NCBI GenBank assembly: GCA_002457065.1
Contig: NTKR01000003.1
Coordinates: forward strand, 1-55,958
Length of the DNA stretch: 55,958 nt
Source of the DNA: an alpha proteobacterium MED-G10
GTDB taxonomy: Bacteria > Pseudomonadota > Alphaproteobacteria > Methylaequorales > Methylaequoraceae
Direction of reading: 5' to 3'
Shown: positions 1-8,477 of the stretch, in pieces
Position numbering within the stretch: the first letter of the stretch is position 1
Layout: every line of letters starts with the position of its first letter
Position numbers and translations under genes: made by a program
The notes under the pieces: generated by a model
Database searches by the model: none
The model's input: the letters and a program-made list of their open reading frames with translations, nothing else
Told to the model about the DNA's origin: nothing

Positions 1-218
1 GTTTGATCAAATAAAAAATGAGTATTTAGTAATATTATTGGAAAAGTTTTGTCTATCTGAGAAATAATGTGCAGTAATATAGCAGATTCGGTGCCGAAGG
101 AACAAACATACGAAATTTTATCTCCAAAAATATCTAGAGATTTTTCCAAGATTTTTTCTGGTGTCATTGAACCAAACTCTAAGTTTAATTTATTAAGTCT
201 CTCCGTGCCTAAATCCAT
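1..218 (-). CDS. cysH: Phosphoadenylyl-/adenylyl-sulfate reductase, N-terminal part (runs off the left edge)
   Basis: Only the first 72 residues lie in the window. They match the N-terminus of the CysH family, which reduces PAPS or APS to sulfite with thioredoxin in assimilatory sulfate reduction. The nucleotide-binding motif is readable as SFGTESAILLH (about residues 40-50), followed by the NTHFLF segment typical of the family. The C-terminal cysteine motifs that would separate APS from PAPS reductase are outside the window. The ATG at 218 has no Shine-Dalgarno sequence, and a promoter places the transcript start almost on the ATG. The family call rests on a short fragment but the motif is clear. 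Confidence 0.8.
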   Translation of the reverse strand, partial: MDLGTERLNKLNLEFGSMTPEKILEKSLDIFGDKISYVCSFGTESAILLHIISQIDKTFPIILLNTHFLFDQ

Positions 219-224
219 AATGAC

Positions 225-253
225 AATAGAAAAGAAATATTAAGAAATGTCAA
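225..253 (-). promoter_or_regulatory. Predicted sigma-70-type promoter of cysH, leaderless
   Basis: On the minus strand a perfect TTGACA -35 box (253-248) is followed by a 17-nt spacer and a TCTATT -10 box (230-225, 4 of 6 consensus bases). Six bases then precede the A of the cysH ATG, so the predicted +1 coincides with the start codon. No ribosome binding site exists in that gap. This is inference from sequence only. Confidence 0.45.
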
Positions 254-331
254 TATATTATGTATTTTTTTATAATATACACAATTAATATGTATTTTTA
301 TTGTAATTAAAAGAATTATTAAATATTAATT

Positions 332-1399
332 ATGTACTTTATCGCTAATCATAAAAAAGCACTCTGGATTGGAATAAATATATTTATGGTAGCCTCTATG
401 GTTATTATAGGAGGAATAACTAGACTTACAAACTCTGGCCTCTCTATGACTGAATGGAGCCTGATCGGGGGAATAATGCCTCCATTAAACGAGCAGAGTT
501 GGAATATACTTTTCGAAAAATATAAAGTTACACCTGAATTCCAATTTAAAAATTATGATATGACACTTAACCAGTTCAAAAAAATTTTCTTCTGGGAATA
601 TTTACACAGAATTTGGGGAAGAATTATAGGTATTACTTTTTTTGTTCCTTTAATATTCCTCTGGATAAACAAGCAATTCTCATTTACTGAGAAGAGATAC
701 TTTGCACTTTTGACTTTAATCGGATGTTTTCAAGGGTTTATGGGATGGTTTATGGTTGAAAGTGGTTTAGTAGACAAACCAGATGTGAGTCATTTCAGAC
801 TTTCAGCTCATCTGACCACTGCTTTTTTAATCTACATATTACTTTTCTTTTGTTTTTGGAATTATTTAGGAAGACAAAGTCCTTTTGAGAGGTCAGTAAC
901 AAATCAAAAAATTAAAAAACATAGTAAAAGAATTATTATTTCAATCATTCTTTTAATAATTACAATTTCTTCAGGTGCATTTGTCTCAGGAACAAATGCG
1001 GGTTGGGCTTACAACAATTTTCCTTTGATGGGTGACAATTTCTTTCCACCTGTGATTATTGAAGGAACCAATCTTTCTATGGCAAACTTATTCAATGACA
1101 TTGGATTCATTCAGTTTTTTCATAGAGTATTAGCAACCTTGACCTTAATTACAATATTCATAACAGTATATAAAGGAGCTAGAGATGTAAATCTTACAAA
1201 GCTAAAAAGTTATTTTTATTTCCTAGGGATTTTTGTTATTTGCCAATATACACTTGGTGTAATTATTTTAAAACTTTACGTTCCCGTAGCGCTAGGGCTT
1301 TTTCATCAGCTAGGTTCATTAATTGTTTTAACAAATTTAATAATAATATTTGCAGAGATGAGAATCAGAGGGACAAGAATGCGTCCCTCCGTTCAATAG
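332..1399 (+). CDS. ctaA: Heme A synthase (CtaA/COX15)
   Basis: This integral membrane protein of 355 residues oxidises heme O to heme A for aa3-type cytochrome oxidase. It shows about eight hydrophobic segments in two related halves. The family's paired histidines are present at about H92 (WEYLHRIWGR), H160 (LSAHLTT), H264 (FFHRVLATL) and H325 (LFHQLGS). Length and the long loop between helices 1 and 2 fit the alphaproteobacterial/mitochondrial COX15 type rather than the shorter Bacillus type. It stands alone here and converges with the porin gene. Its last codons lie within a GC-rich inverted repeat (1368-1389). Confidence 0.95.
   Translation: MYFIANHKKALWIGINIFMVASMVIIGGITRLTNSGLSMTEWSLIGGIMPPLNEQSWNILFEKYKVTPEFQFKNYDMTLNQFKKIFFWEYLHRIWGRIIGITFFVPLIFLWINKQFSFTEKRYFALLTLIGCFQGFMGWFMVESGLVDKPDVSHFRLSAHLTTAFLIYILLFFCFWNYLGRQSPFERSVTNQKIKKHSKRIIISIILLIITISSGAFVSGTNAGWAYNNFPLMGDNFFPPVIIEGTNLSMANLFNDIGFIQFFHRVLATLTLITIFITVYKGARDVNLTKLKSYFYFLGIFVICQYTLGVIILKLYVPVALGLFHQLGSLIVLTNLIIIFAEMRIRGTRMRPSVQ
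1368..1389. terminator. Inverted repeat at the ctaA/porin convergence
   Basis: A perfect 7-bp stem (1368-1374 with 1383-1389, GAGGGAC/GTCCCTC, 8-nt loop) lies inside the last codons of ctaA and just beyond the stop of the convergent porin gene. No clear T-run follows on either strand, so intrinsic termination is uncertain. Placement between convergent genes suggests a 3'-end or processing structure. Confidence 0.35.
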
Positions 1400-1411
1400 T
1401 TACAATCAAAA

Positions 1412-2218
1412 TTAGAAGCTTGCTGAAACGTAACCAACTACGTGTTGTCCGCCAGCTGTAGTATCAGCATCAACACCAGAAGCTGCATATCCAGTAGTCG
1501 TTGTATACTCGATACCCCAATCTAACCCAAAGATTGACGTGGTTGTTCCAACTTTGTAATCGGTAAAACCATATCCAGTTGTAGAACTGTCCGTGTCAGA
1601 ATCAGTAAATCCTACACCACCGTACAATGTAAAAGGTGTTGAAGGAACAGGAATTTCCGCAGAAATATTATGATATGTATAATCATAATTGTTAGCAAAA
1701 CCTGTTGGAGAGTAACCGAAGTAGTAAGAAATCCCTAAATCGGCTGGTAAACCGGATATTCCTACAGAACCATACCACTCAAGAAATTCCATTCCTCTCG
1801 TTCCACTTCCACCAGTTCCATCCGTTCCGTCACTTTCCTGAGATGAAGCTCCAGGATAGTCATAATATAATATCCCGATATCATATGATAGATAATCTTC
1901 AAGAGCCGGTATTGCACCTGTAAACCCACCATAATAGTCTAGTTCCATGCCAAACCCATTAGTGTTTAAGTTAGCTGCCCAGGTTCCAACATAAGCATCA
2001 ATATATGAGTCTAAAAGAGTTACAGAGTAATCAAACCCACCTTGAATAGCCATTCCTCCTGTTTGCTCTTCACCTCTCCAGATATAGTTGGTATAATAAC
2101 TAACATTAGCTGATAACTCACCAAACGGCGGTTTATCAGGAAATTCGAAAGCGTTGACTTTGTCAACGAAAGTAAAAGGAGCAACCAAAGCTCCTACGAG
2201 TAAATATTTTTTGATCAT
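1412..2218 (-). CDS. TorF-family putative outer-membrane porin
   Basis: The protein has 268 residues with an N-terminal signal peptide (MIKKYLLVGA onward, cleavage near VNA). The mature part is rich in Gly, Tyr, Thr and Asp with alternating hydrophobic residues, ending in a C-terminal Phe (VGYVSASF) as expected for an outer-membrane beta-barrel. The segment YYTNYIWRGEEQT near the mature N-terminus is the hallmark of the TorF/Gcw-type putative porin family. The start at 2218 is preferred over upstream codons because AAGGGG lies at the right distance and the signal peptide begins there. The substrate is unknown. A repeated GCACAA motif lies in its leader. Confidence 0.85.
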   Translation of the reverse strand: MIKKYLLVGALVAPFTFVDKVNAFEFPDKPPFGELSANVSYYTNYIWRGEEQTGGMAIQGGFDYSVTLLDSYIDAYVGTWAANLNTNGFGMELDYYGGFTGAIPALEDYLSYDIGILYYDYPGASSQESDGTDGTGGSGTRGMEFLEWYGSVGISGLPADLGISYYFGYSPTGFANNYDYTYHNISAEIPVPSTPFTLYGGVGFTDSDTDSSTTGYGFTDYKVGTTTSIFGLDWGIEYTTTTGYAASGVDADTTAGGQHVVGYVSASF

Positions 2219-2237
2219 ATTAGAACCCCTTTCATAA

Positions 2238-2270
2238 TTGTGCCTAAAATTTGTGCAATATTTATTGTGC
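2238..2270 (-). repeat. Three spaced GCACAA direct repeats in the porin leader
   Basis: On the minus strand GCACAA occurs at 2270-2265, 2256-2251 and 2243-2238, that is at 13-14 nt spacing, immediately upstream of the porin ribosome binding site. Such phasing suggests an operator or an RNA-binding target, but no known factor is recognised. Confidence 0.3.
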
Positions 2271-2340
2271 ATAATATTTAATCATTGAGCTTAAATTATC
2301 CTAGAATTACAAGAGTTACAACAAAAAAATAAAAAATGTT

Positions 2341-2373
2341 ACAAATTTGTTGCGATTGTTGTATTTTTACAAC
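2341..2373 (+). promoter_or_regulatory. Possible CRP/FNR-type operator upstream of hpnB
   Basis: A perfect inverted repeat GTTGTA-N4-TACAAC (2358-2373) ends 14 nt before the hpnB ATG. It fits the TTG-N8-CAA half-site spacing of CRP/FNR-family regulators in alphaproteobacteria. A second perfect palindrome, ACAAATTTGT (2341-2350), lies just upstream. Position so close to the start codon would suit repression. Identity of the regulator is inference. Confidence 0.35.
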
Positions 2374-2387
2374 TTAATTAAAATGTG

Positions 2388-3560
2388 ATGCACGAAAGTT
2401 TTCAGTTAATATTATCCATTATCCCCTTTCTTATTTGGCTATATTTAATATTTCTGTATGCCAATAAAAATCTTCAATTTAATGGTCTTTTCTGGACTGG
2501 AAACATAATTTTGGAGAATCAAAAGACCAAAAATCCATTACCAGAGAAAAAAAAATCATTATGCATTATGGTTCCAGCAAGAAACGAAGAAAAATATATA
2601 AGTGAAACAATCAAGTCAATATTAACTCAGGATGTTAAAAAATTTGTTTTAATAGTTGATGATAATAGTACTGACAACACCACCGAGGAAGCATTGAGAA
2701 CATTTAAGAAAAATAAATTTTCTCAGTTTAAAATTATTAAGGCTTTGCGACTTCCTAAGGGTTGGAGTGGAAAGGTTTGGGCTTTAAAACAAGGGGTAGA
2801 TTGGGCGACCAAACAAAAATTTTCATATTTTCTTTTTATAGATTCCGATATTGTTTTAAAAAAAGATATAGTTAAGAGAACCTTAGAATATATGAACGAT
2901 AAAAAACTTACAATGATATCATTAATGGCGAAACTTAAGTGTCTATCTTTATGGGAATTCTTGTTAATTCCTTCATTTATCTATTTCTTTCAGAAATTGT
3001 ACCCTTTTAGCAAAGTAAATAACAATAAAGAAAAGCTTGCTGCAGCAGCTGGAGGATTTATTTTGTGTAAATCTTCAATATTTAAAAAAGAAAACATTTA
3101 TGAACAAATCAAAAATAAAGTAATAGATGATTGTAACTTGGCAAAAAAAATAAAGTCCCACGAGAGTAGTATCTGGTTGGGCTTAACAAGAATGGTGGAA
3201 AGCCAAAGAAATTATACAAAATTAGAGGAAATATGGAAAATGGTTTCAAGGACTGCATATGAACAATTGAATCATTCTATCCTTTTACTTGTAGTTTCAA
3301 TTTTTGGAATGATTATCATATATATCTTGCCTTTTATAAATTTATTAACTCAAAATAGCAGTAACTTGATAACCCTAAATTTTTTTACAATACTTTTGAT
3401 GACAATCTCATTTGTACCTACAGCAAGATTTTACAATTTAAGTCTCCCTTTTTATTTTTCACTACCTTTTTCAAGTTTGATTTATATGTTAATGACAATA
3501 AATTCGGCGTCTAATTACTATTTTAAAGATGGAAATATTTGGAAGGGAAGAAAGTATTAA
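2388..3560 (+). CDS. hpnB: Hopanoid-associated glycosyltransferase HpnB
   Basis: Family 2 glycosyltransferase of about 390 residues. The N-terminus is a membrane segment. The GT-A domain carries MVPARNEE and VDDNSTDNT (about residues 60-100), then DSDIVL as the DXD-type metal site. Three or more C-terminal hydrophobic segments anchor it. It is the first gene of the hopanoid operon, overlapping hpnC by 32 nt. The ATG at 2388 directly follows an in-frame GTG at 2385; I chose the ATG. HpnB is conserved in hopanoid loci but its exact acceptor is unsettled. Confidence 0.88.
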   Translation: MHESFQLILSIIPFLIWLYLIFLYANKNLQFNGLFWTGNIILENQKTKNPLPEKKKSLCIMVPARNEEKYISETIKSILTQDVKKFVLIVDDNSTDNTTEEALRTFKKNKFSQFKIIKALRLPKGWSGKVWALKQGVDWATKQKFSYFLFIDSDIVLKKDIVKRTLEYMNDKKLTMISLMAKLKCLSLWEFLLIPSFIYFFQKLYPFSKVNNNKEKLAAAAGGFILCKSSIFKKENIYEQIKNKVIDDCNLAKKIKSHESSIWLGLTRMVESQRNYTKLEEIWKMVSRTAYEQLNHSILLLVVSIFGMIIIYILPFINLLTQNSSNLITLNFFTILLMTISFVPTARFYNLSLPFYFSLPFSSLIYMLMTINSASNYYFKDGNIWKGRKY

Positions 3561-4416
3561 AAATAAGAAAAAACATATTCATAATGACATCAGTAAGTTT
3601 ATGTCTGGAAAATCTTATTCTGATGAAAATTTTCCAGTTGCATCTTTTTTAATGACAAAAAAAATTAGAAAAATAGTTAGAATTTTTTATTTTTTTGCAA
3701 GAATGGCTGATGATGTAGCGGATCATAAAACTTTAACAAAACATCAAAAAATAAAAATTTTAAAATCATTTGATAATGCAATCTTAAAAAATAAACAAAG
3801 TCATAACAAAGTTATTCAGGATATGATTTTAGAATTTAAAGGTCTTCCTTCCGGAAAAAAATATTCCAGAAATCTTTTAAAAGCTTTTTTGATGGATGCA
3901 TCTAATAAAAAATACATAAAGTGGAGTGATTTAGTTTACTACTGTAAGTACTCTGCGAACCCCGTAGGAAGATTTGTGATCGATGCGGTTAAAGAAAAAA
4001 ATAATCTTGAAAAAATTTATGAAGCTTCAGACAACTTATGTACTGCCTTGCAAATAATTAATCATATGCAAGATTGTAAAAAAGATTTGGAGGAACTTAA
4101 TAGAGTTTATATACCTGAATCCTTATTCAAGAAATATTCAATTAACAAATCAATCTTAAAAAAGAGCAGATCTATGGGAAATTTTGAGAAACTAAAAGTT
4201 GAAATAATTGAAAATGTTTTAATTTCTCTTAAAACGACTAAGAATGGATTATCCTTCATTCAATCTTGGAGATTGAGAAAAGAAACTTTAATAATTTTAA
4301 ATATTGCCAAAAGACTGTGTAATTTGCTAAAAAAAAGAGACCCTCTGAAAGAAAATATTAAATTATCGCGTATTGAGTTGATTTTTTGCTTCTTTAAAGG
4401 AATAATGTATGATTAG
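3529..4416 (+). CDS. hpnC: Squalene synthase HpnC (hydroxysqualene-forming partner)
   Basis: Trans-isoprenyl diphosphate synthase family, 295 residues. In the HpnCDE route HpnC converts presqualene diphosphate to hydroxysqualene. The first aspartate-rich motif is ADDVAD (about 60-65). SGKSYSDENFPV just before it is the typical HpnC N-terminal signature. The second motif region reads QDCKKDLEELNRVYIP. The N-terminal 24 residues encoded inside hpnB are weakly conserved, so translation might start later. Partners hpnD and hpnE follow in the same operon. Confidence 0.88.
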   Translation: MEIFGREESIKNKKKHIHNDISKFMSGKSYSDENFPVASFLMTKKIRKIVRIFYFFARMADDVADHKTLTKHQKIKILKSFDNAILKNKQSHNKVIQDMILEFKGLPSGKKYSRNLLKAFLMDASNKKYIKWSDLVYYCKYSANPVGRFVIDAVKEKNNLEKIYEASDNLCTALQIINHMQDCKKDLEELNRVYIPESLFKKYSINKSILKKSRSMGNFEKLKVEIIENVLISLKTTKNGLSFIQSWRLRKETLIILNIAKRLCNLLKKRDPLKENIKLSRIELIFCFFKGIMYD

Positions 4417-4454
4417 TTTAAACTAAAATACAGTGAAACAAAAAAAGTTTGAAA

Positions 4455-6377
4455 ATGAAAAAAAGTAACAACCTCCTTGATAAAGTAAAATACCCTAAAG
4501 ACCTAAGAAAACTTAATGATTCACAACTAAAAGTTGTATGTAAAGAGCTCAGAGATGAAGTGGTTGATGCAGTTTCTGTAACGGGAGGGCACCTCGGAGC
4601 AGGCCTAGGCGTTGTGGAATTGACTGTTGCAATTCATAGTGTCTTCAATACACCTAATGACAAACTGATCTGGGACGTTGGTCACCAATGCTATCCCCAT
4701 AAAGTAATTACCGGTAGAAGAGACAAAATTAGAACTATTAGACAACCAGGTGGATTATACGGTTTTACAAAAAGAGATGAAAGCGAGTATGATCCTTTCG
4801 GTGCGGCACATTCTTCAACTTCAATTTCTGCTGGACTAGGAATGGCAGTGGCACGAGACCTAAAAAAAGAAGATCATCAAGTTATTTGTGTTATTGGAGA
4901 TGGTGCAATAAGTGCAGGAATGGCTTACGAGGCGATGAATAACGCAGGTTCAATGAATGCAAGGTTAGTAGTAATATTAAACGATAACGATATGTCAATT
5001 GCACCACCAGTTGGAGCAATGAGTGCCTATCTATCAAGACTGTTATCAGGAAAAACATTCCAATCCGCCAGAAGCCTTGCTAAACATATGGCTAAGAAGT
5101 TTCCTAAAAGTTTCCAAAATATGGCAGCCAAGGCAGAAGAATATATGAGAGGAATGGTTACAGGAGGAACTTTATTTGAGGAACTTGGTTTTTTCTACCT
5201 AGGTCCAGTAGATGGACATAACCTCGACCATCTTCTACCAGTTTTAAGAAACCTCCAAAAATCGAAATGGGACGGTCCAGTTTTCTTGCATGTAGTAACC
5301 AAAAAAGGATACGGTTACGAACCTGCAGAAAAGTCAGAAGATAAATACCATGGCGTTAGTAAGTTTGACGTCATAACAGGAGAACAAGTAAAATCTTCAT
5401 CAAAAATTCCAAGTTATACAAAAGTTTTTGCAAACTCTCTAATTAAACATGCCAAAAAAGATAAAAGTATTGTTGCTGTAACTGCAGCGATGCCTTCAGG
5501 AACAGGGTTGGATCTATTTGAAAAAGAGTTTCCAAAAAGAACATTTGATGTGGGCATAGCTGAACAGCACGCAGTAACTTTTGCTGCAGGTATGGCTACA
5601 AGAGGAATGAAGCCATTCGCAGCTATTTACTCAACTTTCCTTCAAAGAGCATATGATCAAGTTGTACATGACGTTGCCATTCAATCACTTCCAGTTAGGT
5701 TTGCAATAGACAGAGCTGGTCAAGTTGGAGCTGATGGCGCAACACACGCTGGTTCTTTTGATTTAACATACCTTTGCACCTTACCAAACTTTATTGTTAT
5801 GGCTCCAAGTAGTGAAAACGAATTGTGCAATACTGTCGCAACATCTTTATTAATTAATGATAGGCCGTCTGCCTTTAGATATCCAAGAGGAGAAGGTATA
5901 GGTGAAAAGATAAATGATAAACCAGAAATTTGGGAGATTGGAAAGGGTAAAGTTATCAGAGAAGGAACTAAAGTTTGTGTTCTATCTCTAGGAACAAGGT
6001 TAAAAGATTCATTAATAGCCTCTGATGTTTTAGCATCATATGGTCTCTCCACCACAGTAGTAGATGCTAGATTCGCAAAACCAATAGATGAACTTCTCAT
6101 AACCCAACTTGCAAGAGACCACGAAGTTCTTATAACTGTCGAGGAGGGTTCAATCGGTGGTTTTTCTGCACAAGTAATGTCATTTCTCACAAAATCTGGG
6201 GCGCTAGATAAAGGTCTCAAATATAGACCAATTTTTTTTCCAGATGTTTTTATAAAACATGGTAAACCAGAAAAACAAAACTCAGAATGTGGAATCGATT
6301 CAGAAGGAATTATAAAAACAGCACTAGGGGCTTTGGGTATTGCAGCTCCAACTAAATTCTCTCTGGAGAGAGCCTAG
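4455..6377 (+). CDS. dxs: 1-deoxy-D-xylulose-5-phosphate synthase
   Basis: Thiamine-diphosphate enzyme of 640 residues that makes DXP from pyruvate and glyceraldehyde-3-phosphate, the entry step of the MEP isoprenoid pathway. Seen: [13 protein letters not shown] near the N-terminus, the ThDP motif [27 protein letters not shown], and the catalytic-glutamate segment [15 protein letters not shown]. Length matches full DXS. I chose the ATG at 4455 over an upstream TTG at 4449. Its place between hpnC and hpnD suggests precursor supply is co-expressed with squalene and hopene formation. Codon use looks more regular than in its operon neighbours, consistent with higher expression. Confidence 0.96.
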   Translation: MKKSNNLLDKVKYPKDLRKLNDSQLKVVCKELRDEVVDAVSVTGGHLGAGLGVVELTVAIHSVFNTPNDKLIWDVGHQCYPHKVITGRRDKIRTIRQPGGLYGFTKRDESEYDPFGAAHSSTSISAGLGMAVARDLKKEDHQVICVIGDGAISAGMAYEAMNNAGSMNARLVVILNDNDMSIAPPVGAMSAYLSRLLSGKTFQSARSLAKHMAKKFPKSFQNMAAKAEEYMRGMVTGGTLFEELGFFYLGPVDGHNLDHLLPVLRNLQKSKWDGPVFLHVVTKKGYGYEPAEKSEDKYHGVSKFDVITGEQVKSSSKIPSYTKVFANSLIKHAKKDKSIVAVTAAMPSGTGLDLFEKEFPKRTFDVGIAEQHAVTFAAGMATRGMKPFAAIYSTFLQRAYDQVVHDVAIQSLPVRFAIDRAGQVGADGATHAGSFDLTYLCTLPNFIVMAPSSENELCNTVATSLLINDRPSAFRYPRGEGIGEKINDKPEIWEIGKGKVIREGTKVCVLSLGTRLKDSLIASDVLASYGLSTTVVDARFAKPIDELLITQLARDHEVLITVEEGSIGGFSAQVMSFLTKSGALDKGLKYRPIFFPDVFIKHGKPEKQNSECGIDSEGIIKTALGALGIAAPTKFSLERA

Positions 6378-6398
6378 TTTAAGGAAATCCATTTTCAC

Positions 6399-7241
6399 TT
6401 GAGACATTTGGATGACAAATCAAAGATAGAGCAACTTGTAAAAGAATCTGGCTCGTCATTTTACTGGGGTATGAAACTCTTATCAAAACCAAAAAGAAGA
6501 GCTATGTTTTCATTATATGCTTTTTGTCGAGTAGTAGATGATATTGCTGATGATGAGAAGATTTCAAAAAAAAAGAAACAGATAAAACTAAATCTATGGA
6601 AAAGAAAAATAGACAATATTTTTAAAAAAAAAAAGTTTAATGATAGTTTATTAAGAGAACTAGAACATTCAATCAAACAGTTTAATTTAAACAAGAAAAA
6701 CTTTTATTCTATAATTGACGGAATGCTAATGGATGTCAAAACAGACATCCGATTTCCTAATGATAGAGTTTTTAAGTTATATTGTGAAAGAGTAGCTGTA
6801 GCTGTTGGGTATTTGTCTATAAAGATCTTTGGTATAAATCAATCAATTGGAGATAAATATGCTTACTCTCTCGGAATGGCCTTTCAAATTACAAACATTG
6901 TTAGAGATTTTTATGAAGATCTTGGTAATAAACGATGTTATCTACCATCCTCAAAATTGACAAAATATGGAATAAAAAAAAGCTTAAAAAACATTGATAA
7001 TAATCCCTGTATTCAAAACATTCTGCAGGAAATGCTAGAAGAAGCAAATAATGAGTTCGAGAAGTCAGACTTACTAAAGAAGAGTATTGATAAGAAAAAA
7101 ATCGTTGGATCCGAAATAATGAAACTTTTTTATAAAAGCATTCATAAAAAAATGTTTAAAAAAAAGATTAATTTTAAAAAAAAAGTTAGATTAAATATTT
7201 GGGATAAATTTTTAATATTCTTAAACTTTACATTTAGGTGA
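6399..7241 (+). CDS. hpnD: Presqualene diphosphate synthase HpnD
   Basis: Squalene/phytoene synthase family, 280 residues. It condenses two farnesyl diphosphates to presqualene diphosphate. The first Asp-rich motif is DDIADD (47-52), and the second is in IVRDFYEDLGNKRCYLP. It shares the fold with HpnC. The best start is TTG at 6399, with AAGGAA 12 nt upstream; no in-frame ATG is available before the conserved YWGMKLL region. The last third is unusually lysine-rich with many A-runs. Confidence 0.9.
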   Translation: MRHLDDKSKIEQLVKESGSSFYWGMKLLSKPKRRAMFSLYAFCRVVDDIADDEKISKKKKQIKLNLWKRKIDNIFKKKKFNDSLLRELEHSIKQFNLNKKNFYSIIDGMLMDVKTDIRFPNDRVFKLYCERVAVAVGYLSIKIFGINQSIGDKYAYSLGMAFQITNIVRDFYEDLGNKRCYLPSSKLTKYGIKKSLKNIDNNPCIQNILQEMLEEANNEFEKSDLLKKSIDKKKIVGSEIMKLFYKSIHKKMFKKKINFKKKVRLNIWDKFLIFLNFTFR

Positions 7242-7244
7242 AAT

Positions 7245-8471
7245 ATAAAAAAAAAAATTCATATAATAGGTGCAGGTCTAGCAGGTTTATCAGCAGCAGT
7301 TAGCGCAAAAAAACGAAATATAAATTATGAGCTTTATGAAGCATCGAAAAATGCTGGTGGAAGATGTCGTTCCTTTTTTGATAAGAAAATTGGCCTTGAA
7401 ATTGATAATGGAAATCATCTAGTGTTTTCTGCTAACAATAGTTTTTTTAACTTTTGTCAAACAGTTGGTTCTCTGAAGACCTTAAAAATACTTCCTTCCA
7501 ACTTAAACTTCTTTGACATAAAGAAAAAAGAAAAATGGGAGTTTGGTTTTGAAAAAAAAATTAAAGAGATTATAAATAACTATCCAATACCAAACACTTC
7601 TTTTTTTGATTATTTATCAGTTCTAAAATTTATTTTTGTTACAAGAAGAAGTACTGTTTTTGATCTTGTTGGGGATTCTAATATTTACAAAGAATTCTGG
7701 GAACCTCTAACATTGGCCGTAATGAATACTTCGCCAAAGTTTGCATCTGCACAAATACTCTCAAATGTTTTAAAAGTCACTTTTTTTAGAGGTAGAAAAC
7801 ATTGTTTAATTTACCAACCAAAAGAAAATTGGGGGAAAACGCTAATAGAACCAGCAATAAGTTTTATACAAAAAAAAAGGATAAATTTTAATGAATCATT
7901 AAAAAGAATTCACTTTAAGGATGGAAATATCTCGGAGTTGGTTTTCACTAAAAGAGTCATTAAAATTAAAAGCTCTGACAGAATTATATTTGCAATTCCG
8001 CCAACTAACTTAAACAAATTATTTCCCGAATTTAAACTTCCTTCTAATTATAATACAATCCTCAACGTACACTTTAAATTAAGCAAAAAAGATATCTATT
8101 TATTTGATAAAAAAATAATTGGATTTATAAATACAAAATCACATTGGATGTTCGTCAAAAATCAGTACATATCTATAACCATTAGTGATGCAAATAAGTT
8201 TAACTCAATGGATTCCAAAGAGATAGCAAACATAATATGGAAAGAAATGTGTGAATATGTTAAAAAAAAAATAAATTACAAAAGCTTCCAGATTGTTAGA
8301 GAGAAAAAAGCTACATATATTCAAAGCCCAAAAAACATAGAAATGATTACTAATTTTAAAAAAAAAAGATTTCCTTATGTTTTTGCAGGAGATTGGACCC
8401 AAAATAGGTTACCTTGCACAATCGAAGCATCAATTTTATCTGGAAAAAAAGCAATCGAAGATTTAGTATAA
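7245..8471 (+). CDS. hpnE: Hydroxysqualene dehydroxylase HpnE (start codon anomalous)
   Basis: FAD-dependent amine-oxidase-like protein of about 408 residues that reduces hydroxysqualene to squalene. The first conventional ATG in frame is at 7422, but the sequence before it clearly encodes the FAD-binding strand: IHIIGAGLAGLSAA with GxGxxG at about 9-14, then YEASKNAGGRCRSF. The frame opens after a TGA at 7239-7241 and holds no ATG, GTG or TTG before that motif. The first plausible codon is ATA at 7245. A GTG at 7238 would be in frame only if the run of 11 A (7247-7257) were one base shorter. The C-terminal FAD segment FAGDWTQNRLPCTIEASILSG's core (GDWTQ, TIEAS) is intact, so the gene is not decayed. 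Confidence 0.85.
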   Translation: MKKKIHIIGAGLAGLSAAVSAKKRNINYELYEASKNAGGRCRSFFDKKIGLEIDNGNHLVFSANNSFFNFCQTVGSLKTLKILPSNLNFFDIKKKEKWEFGFEKKIKEIINNYPIPNTSFFDYLSVLKFIFVTRRSTVFDLVGDSNIYKEFWEPLTLAVMNTSPKFASAQILSNVLKVTFFRGRKHCLIYQPKENWGKTLIEPAISFIQKKRINFNESLKRIHFKDGNISELVFTKRVIKIKSSDRIIFAIPPTNLNKLFPEFKLPSNYNTILNVHFKLSKKDIYLFDKKIIGFINTKSHWMFVKNQYISITISDANKFNSMDSKEIANIIWKEMCEYVKKKINYKSFQIVREKKATYIQSPKNIEMITNFKKKRFPYVFAGDWTQNRLPCTIEASILSGKKAIEDLV

Positions 8472-8477
8472 CAAAAA

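Noticed and set aside
5720-6220. 166-codon open frame antisense to dxs
   Set aside because: It lies fully inside the highly conserved dxs gene, has no protein-family features and no ribosome site; it is a shadow frame.
7242-8471. hpnE as a frameshifted pseudogene
   Set aside because: Apart from the start, the frame is intact to the end with conserved FAD motifs at both ends, so it is most likely functional.
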